In this document: positions 14,712-18,536 of the stretch, one piece after another
Numbering within the stretch: the stretch's first letter is position 1
Layout of the letters: every line of letters begins with the position of its first letter
DNA from: Acidobacteriota bacterium
GTDB taxonomy: Bacteria > Acidobacteriota > UBA6911
Direction of reading: 5' to 3'
Length of the DNA: 18,536 nt
NCBI GenBank assembly: GCA_023265215.1
Contig: JAHFUH010000039.1
Span: forward strand, 1 to 18,536
Program-made: the position numbers and the translations under genes
The notes under the pieces: generated by a model
What the model was told of the DNA's origin: nothing
Seen by the model: only the letters and a program-made list of their open reading frames with translations
Databases searched by the model: none

Positions 14712-15281
14712 TTATTCGGAGATAGCGTGTGATGACGCATGCAGGTTCAAGATCTCGTCCAGTTTTCGGCTGTTTTCCTGCAGCAATTTGAGAAGATTCT
14801 TATTTATCTGAACAAAATCGGCGCGCTCGCGTTCAACCCGTTCCAACTGCTCGTAAAGCTCCTGTAACCGCAAAGATAACCGGGCATTCTCTCTCGACAG
14901 TGACACCCGTTCAATCATGTTGCGTACCTGCACTCCTATTTCATCCAAAGAAAAAGGTTTGGTGACGTAATTATAAGCCCCAAGCCGCGCAGCTTCGATG
15001 GCGGTGTCCATGGAAGCGTATCCGGTAATGATTGTTACAAGTGAATCAGCACTGCGCCCACGAGCAGCCTGGAGCACATCCATCCCGCTGCCACCGGGAA
15101 TCCTAAGATCCGTCAAGACCAGATCGAAAGGAACTGTCTCGGTCTGAAGCCTTTGCTGGGCTTCTGCAACACTGCCGGCCGTCTGAACATGAACTCCCAT
15201 TTGGGAGATAAACTCAGTGAGCGCAATGCATAAATCCTCATCGTCGTCCACGATAAGAATTTTTATTCCAGTAGAAGTCAT
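14712..15281 (-). CDS. Receiver domain protein with C-terminal coiled coil
   Basis: This is a response-regulator-like protein of 189 residues without a DNA-binding or enzyme domain. The receiver (about 6-125) has the acidic cluster VDDDED (11-16), phospho-acceptor D58 in LVLTDLRIP, a threonine in TIITGYA, and the lysine in YVTKPF. It is therefore likely to be phosphorylated. From about 128 to 180 it is a charged, heptad-like helix (ENARLSLRLQELYEQLERVE and beyond), so it probably dimerises or docks to another protein. GGAG precedes the ATG by about 7 bases. It is divergent from the plus-strand NtrC-type regulator and upstream of the kinase gene, which suggests a role as phospho-relay, phosphate sink or anti-activator in that circuit. 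I do not recognise a named family. Confidence 0.85.
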   Translation of the reverse strand: MTSTGIKILIVDDDEDLCIALTEFISQMGVHVQTAGSVAEAQQRLQTETVPFDLVLTDLRIPGGSGMDVLQAARGRSADSLVTIITGYASMDTAIEAARLGAYNYVTKPFSLDEIGVQVRNMIERVSLSRENARLSLRLQELYEQLERVERERADFVQINKNLLKLLQENSRKLDEILNLHASSHAISE

Positions 15282-15572
15282 ATGAAATCTCCTGCCTGCG
15301 AATGCGCAAAAGCGTCCGTTTTAAGTGTTCAAGGTGCAAAGGACCAATAGCCCCAGCGGGTTTGGATTGTAAATGACCGGAGGAGATCTGTCCAGGCATA
15401 ATCTGTACCACGGTACGGAATCAAATTTTCTTTTCAAATAAATAGCAATGAATAACTAATTTTTTATTGACAAATGTGAATAATGTGAGATATATAAAAA
15501 CTCCGATTTCGCAACAGCAGTCCAGAGAAAATAAGAACAGCTAAATTAGTCCAATAACCTTACTGAGGGAAA
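15282..15572. promoter_or_regulatory. Divergent intergenic region between two regulators
   Basis: This 291-base gap separates the receiver protein (minus) and the NtrC-type regulator (plus). It holds the plus-strand promoter given separately, a short palindrome GTACC-AC-GGTAC (15405-15416), and a direct repeat AATGTGA with 9-base period (15473-15488) inside the promoter spacer. I see no convincing sigma-54 or sigma-70 promoter for the minus-strand gene and no small gene. Confidence 0.5.
15467..15496 (+). promoter_or_regulatory. Sigma-70-type promoter of the NtrC-like regulator
   Basis: A perfect -35 TTGACA (15467-15472) is followed after 17-18 bases by an AT-rich -10 (ATATAT/TATATA, 15490-15496). 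The predicted start is near 15502, giving a leader of about 70 bases. The regulator would thus be made without sigma-54, as fits a top-tier gene. Confidence 0.65.
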
Positions 15573-16988
15573 ATGGAACGTAAACAGGATGTGAAGATCC
15601 TTGTTGTCGATGATGAAGATTATATGCGCGATTTAGTCCGGCAAGCTCTTGAGAGCGTCAATTACCAGATTGACGAGGCTTCCGACGGCAAAGCTGCTCT
15701 TGCAATGGTGCGACAATACCCTTACGACGTAATTGTTACGGATTTGCGATTGCCGGGATTAGCCGGCGATGCAATCCTCGAGGAGGCGCTTTCATTATAC
15801 CCCGAAACAATTGTGATTGTGATGACGGGTTTCGGAAACATCCAATCCGCAGTCGATGCTATGCGTAAGGGAGCTTACGACTATCTTCCAAAACCTTTTC
15901 AGTTGCCGGAGCTAGTTCTGCGCGTTGATAAGGGAATTGAAGAACAGCGCCTAAGATCCGAGAACCGGATGTTGCGTGGCGAACTCCAGGAAAAGTATCA
16001 ATTTTCCAACCTGGTCGGCAACAGTCCCGGCATGCAGCATATTTATCATCTGATCAGCGTGGTTGCAAAAAAGACCAGCACTGTTCTTATTGAAGGAGAA
16101 ACGGGCACAGGCAAAGAACTTATCGCTCGAGCCATTCACTATAATGGACCACGTAAGGACCAGCCGCTGGTATCTGTAAATTGTGGAGCTATTCCGGCGA
16201 ATCTGTTGGAGGATGAGCTTTTTGGTCATGTAAAAGGTGCTTTCACAAATGCTCATCAACACAGGATTGGACGGTTTGAGCAGGCAAATCACGGGACGCT
16301 TTTCCTCGATGAAGTTTCAAGCATGCCGATGGACCTGCAAGTCAAACTGCTTCGTGTGCTCCAGGAACGCGAATTCCAAAAGATAGGCAGCGCCACCACA
16401 ATAAAAGTGGATGTTCGGATCCTGGCGGCAACCAATGGCGATCTCCTTGAAGCCGTGGGAAAGGGAAATTTTCGGGAGGACTTATATTACCGCCTGAATG
16501 TGATTCCAATCCGCGTTCCGCCCTTAAAGCAGCGCCGCGAAGATATTCCTCCACTTCTATCGCATTTCACTCAAAAATATTGTACGGATCAGAAGCTGCT
16601 CCTAAAAAGCATCTCCCATGAAGCTATCAAACATCTGATGGCTTATGACTGGCCCGGCAACGTGCGCCAGTTGGAAAACTCGGTGGAGATGGCAGTTGCT
16701 CTATCGGGAGACCGCACAATCCTGGACGTTGAGGATTTTCCCGTCGTATCCCGCCCGTTGGCACAAAATGTGCCGTTTCACGCCATTGACATTCCGGATG
16801 ACGGCGTTCATTTCAATACAATGATTTCTGAACTGGAAAAACGGCTCATTCTCCAGAGCCTGCAGGTGGCACAAGGAAACAAGAAGAGAGCTGCGTCGCT
16901 TCTCCACCTCAAAAGAACGACGTTTGTTGAAAAACTCAGACGTATGGGGATGGAATGTCCTGCTGAAGAAGAGCTGGTAGAAGCATAG
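15573..16988 (+). CDS. NtrC-family sigma-54 regulator with GAFTNA loop
   Basis: A 471-residue regulator with a receiver (about 7-120; D13/D14, phospho-acceptor D57, T85, K107). The AAA+ domain has Walker A GETGTGKE (175-182), Walker B GTLFLDE (241-247) and arginine-finger region FREDLYYRL (300-308). A Fis-type helix-turn-helix is at about 433-459 (GNKKRAASLLHLKRTTFVEK). The loop that touches sigma-54 reads GAFTNA (222-227) rather than the canonical GAFTGA, which may weaken or alter activation. The Shine-Dalgarno GAGGG lies 4-5 bases before the ATG. A sigma-70-like promoter drives it, and it diverges from the receiver/kinase/regulator genes. It is a candidate top regulator of the flagellar set, but a non-flagellar role is possible. 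It ends in TAG. Confidence 0.92.
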   Translation: MERKQDVKILVVDDEDYMRDLVRQALESVNYQIDEASDGKAALAMVRQYPYDVIVTDLRLPGLAGDAILEEALSLYPETIVIVMTGFGNIQSAVDAMRKGAYDYLPKPFQLPELVLRVDKGIEEQRLRSENRMLRGELQEKYQFSNLVGNSPGMQHIYHLISVVAKKTSTVLIEGETGTGKELIARAIHYNGPRKDQPLVSVNCGAIPANLLEDELFGHVKGAFTNAHQHRIGRFEQANHGTLFLDEVSSMPMDLQVKLLRVLQEREFQKIGSATTIKVDVRILAATNGDLLEAVGKGNFREDLYYRLNVIPIRVPPLKQRREDIPPLLSHFTQKYCTDQKLLLKSISHEAIKHLMAYDWPGNVRQLENSVEMAVALSGDRTILDVEDFPVVSRPLAQNVPFHAIDIPDDGVHFNTMISELEKRLILQSLQVAQGNKKRAASLLHLKRTTFVEKLRRMGMECPAEEELVEA

Positions 16989-17018
16989 TCGGCCGGCCTC
17001 AGATGAACAATTGGATTC

Positions 17019-17061
17019 TTTGGGGCTTGGAGTTTTGGTGGAAATAACTCCAGGCCCCAAA
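17019..17061 (+). terminator. Strong hairpin after the NtrC-like regulator
   Basis: Sixteen-base arms (17019-17034 and 17046-17061; core TTGGGGC...GCCCCAA) pair with a single G-U wobble around an 11-base loop, starting 30 bases after the regulator's stop. It probably ends that transcript or protects its 3' end. There is no U-run after it on the plus strand, so classical intrinsic termination is not certain. Confidence 0.55.
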
Positions 17062-17086
17062 ACCTCAAAGCATTCTCGGCGCATCC

Positions 17087-17114
17087 TTGAATACGATTGT
17101 TAGTCTTCTATTAT
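17087..17114 (+). promoter_or_regulatory. Sigma-70-type promoter of argH
   Basis: A -35 TTGAAT (17087-17092) and -10 TATTAT (17109-17114) are separated by 16 bases. The predicted start is near 17121, about 27 bases before the argH start codon. This would separate argH from the flagellar regulator upstream. Confidence 0.55.
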
Positions 17115-17147
17115 TCTGTCATTATCTGCGGTTCCAGGGAGGTGAAC

Positions 17148-18410
17148 TTGGCCAGGAAAAAACTGTGGGGAGGTCGTTTCTCTTCCGAGCAGGATGATTT
17201 CTTCGCAAAATTCAATGATTCCCTTTCCTTTGACCGGGAACTGTTGGAAGCCGACATTGAAGGGAGCATTGCTTACGCTCGAGCGCTCGATCGCGCGGGG
17301 GTTTTTTCTGCCAAAGACAGAGGCAAAGTGGAGAGCGGCCTTCGCGCCGTATTAGAGCAGAATCGTCGTAACCCGAACGCGATCGCAAGCAGCAGCGCCG
17401 AAGATGTCCACAGCTATGTCGAGGAGGCTTTGACAGAGAGGATTGGATCGCTGGCGCTTAAGCTCCACACGGGTAGGAGCCGGAATGACCAGGTCGCAAC
17501 GGATCTGAGGCTGTACCTGAGGCGCAAGGAAGCTGAAATAGAGAAAAAAATGAACCGCCTGCTCATCGCCCTGGCCGATTTTGCTGAAAAAAACATATCG
17601 GCCATGCTTCCGGGCTATACCCATCTGCAGAGGGCTCAGCCGGTGCTTTTTTCTCATTACCTGCTCGCATATGGGGAAATGCTGCTCCGGGACCGCCAAA
17701 GATTGCGAGAGTCGCTGGAACGAATCGACGTTTGTCCCCTCGGTTCCGGAGCGCTTTCGGGCACGGTTTACAAAATTGACAGAAATGCGCTGGCGCGCGA
17801 TTTGAATTTCGCTGCCGCGTCGCTGAACAGCATGGATGCGGTTGCAGACCGTGATTTCGTTCTCGATTTCCTGTTTTTTTCAAGCACATTAATGATGCAC
17901 CTCAGCAGGTTCTCGGAGGACTTGATTCTCTATAATTCTGCCGAGTTTTCATTTATTCAGCTGGACGACAGCATCGCTTCCGGCAGCAGTCTTATGCCTC
18001 AGAAGAAGAATCCCGATGCTTTGGAGCTTGTCCGCGCCAAGGCAGGGCGGGTCCTGGGTCACCTTGTTGCAATGATGACAGTCCTGAAGGGGCTGCCGAT
18101 GACTTACAACAAAGACTTGCAGGAAGATAAGCAGGGGCTTTTTGACGCAATTCTCACCGTGGAGAACTGTCTCGAAATGATGCGGAGGGTTTTCGCGAAT
18201 ATCCGGATTTGCCCGGAGCGCATGCTGGAATCTGCGGCAACCGGTTATTTGAATGCAACCGAACTCGCGGACTATCTTGTTGCGAAAAAAACTCCGTTCA
18301 GAGAAGCGCACGAGATTGTGGGAAAAATTGTCGTCCGCGCTTCAGAACTGGGGATGCGGCTGGAAGAAATGCCGATTCGCGAGTATCAAAGCTTCTCGCC
18401 GATCTTCTAG
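17148..18410 (+). CDS. argH: Argininosuccinate lyase, stopped early by TAG
   Basis: ArgH splits argininosuccinate into arginine and fumarate, the last step of arginine synthesis. The TTG at 17148 is the likely start. GGGAGGTGAA lies just before it and it yields the family N-terminus MARKKLWGGRF, whereas upstream in-frame codons have no ribosome site. Core motifs are intact: HTGRSRNDQVATD (107-119), GYTHLQRAQPVLFSHY (156-171), the superfamily signature GSSLMPQKKNPD (279-290) and KGLPMTYNKDLQEDK (314-328). The frame ends at residue 420 (SFSPIF), about 40 residues short of the usual length. The missing end continues in frame after the TAG (18411-18533). As read here the gene encodes a truncated protein. 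Nonsense mutation, sequence error or readthrough are the options. Confidence 0.92.
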   Translation: MARKKLWGGRFSSEQDDFFAKFNDSLSFDRELLEADIEGSIAYARALDRAGVFSAKDRGKVESGLRAVLEQNRRNPNAIASSSAEDVHSYVEEALTERIGSLALKLHTGRSRNDQVATDLRLYLRRKEAEIEKKMNRLLIALADFAEKNISAMLPGYTHLQRAQPVLFSHYLLAYGEMLLRDRQRLRESLERIDVCPLGSGALSGTVYKIDRNALARDLNFAAASLNSMDAVADRDFVLDFLFFSSTLMMHLSRFSEDLILYNSAEFSFIQLDDSIASGSSLMPQKKNPDALELVRAKAGRVLGHLVAMMTVLKGLPMTYNKDLQEDKQGLFDAILTVENCLEMMRRVFANIRICPERMLESAATGYLNATELADYLVAKKTPFREAHEIVGKIVVRASELGMRLEEMPIREYQSFSPIF

Positions 18411-18533
18411 GATGACCTTTATAGCTGGCTTAATCTGGATGGGGCTCTCTCCCGCCGAAACGAACAAGGCGGCACTTCCCCTTCGAGCGTCCGCAGAGCC
18501 ATCGCTTCGTTCAGGAAACGAACCAATACATAA
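18411..18533 (+). pseudogene. argH: In-frame ArgH C-terminal tail after the TAG
   Basis: Immediately after TAG the same frame reads DDLYSWLNLDGALSRR, continues through GGTSPSSVRRAIASF, and ends with TAA at 18531-18533, giving 40 codons. This matches the expected ArgH C-terminus (F-x-D/E-D-x-Y and the GGT[SA]P motif). Counting the TAG as one residue, the whole protein would be 461 residues, the normal family length. No ribosome site precedes it, so it is not an independent gene. The tail shows that the truncation is a single-codon event. Confidence 0.85.
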
Positions 18534-18536
18534 TTA

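Noticed and set aside
15309..15326. GG-N10-GC match upstream of the receiver gene
   Set aside because: The spacing fits, but the -12 element is GCGC rather than TTGC and the -24 element lacks TGGCA, so it is not a credible sigma-54 promoter.
16991..16998. GGCCGGCC palindrome after the regulator stop
   Set aside because: It is a short self-complementary 8-mer with no loop or context suggesting function.
18408..18410. Genome-wide amber recoding
   Set aside because: At least six other genes in the window end in TAG at proper family lengths with tightly packed downstream genes, so TAG normally acts as a stop here.

Overview
The window is a chromosomal flagellar locus of a Gram-negative-type bacterium with sigma-54-controlled flagellar genes. 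It carries the rod/MS-ring/export/hook genes in the order flgB-flgC-fliE-fliF-fliG-fliH-fliI-fliJ-fliK-flgD-flgE. NtrC-type regulators lie beside them and GC content looks moderate. This layout fits deltaproteobacteria-like lineages (Desulfobacterota or Myxococcota) or Acidobacteriota. I cannot fix the taxon from the sequence alone.

Layout, left to right. Positions 1-60 hold the first 20 codons of an unidentified minus-strand gene with its own sigma-54 promoter (108-124). From 261 to 11587 everything is on the minus strand and is transcribed right to left in two blocks. A long operon runs from flgB (start 11587) to fliK (end 3305) behind a sigma-54 promoter at 11641-11657. A second operon, flgD-flgE-diguanylate cyclase, lies behind a sigma-54 promoter at 3176-3192. 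Further right, still on the minus strand, are a soluble histidine kinase and a sigma-54 activator response regulator (14420 to 11774, start codons overlapping). They have a fourth sigma-54 promoter at 14444-14460. Next comes a receiver-plus-coiled-coil protein (15281 to 14712). Divergent from it on the plus strand is a second NtrC-type regulator (15573-16988) with a sigma-70-like promoter. argH follows (TTG start at 17148), with its own sigma-70-like promoter.

How they work together (inference): the plus-strand regulator is made from a housekeeping promoter. With sigma-54 it may switch on the kinase/regulator pair, which would then fire the flgB, flgD and left-edge promoters. This is the usual tiered flagellar cascade. 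The diguanylate cyclase at the end of the hook operon would couple hook assembly to c-di-GMP production.

The most striking anomaly is in argH. An in-frame TAG at 18408-18410 is followed in the same frame by 40 codons that read as the conserved ArgH C-terminus and end in TAA at 18531-18533. The full frame has the normal family length. Other points of interest are a GAFTNA (not GAFTGA) sigma-54 contact loop in the plus-strand regulator, a very short FlgD (92 residues), and an mRNA hairpin predicted to begin exactly at the flgB transcription start. I saw no mobile element, CRISPR array, tRNA or rRNA.
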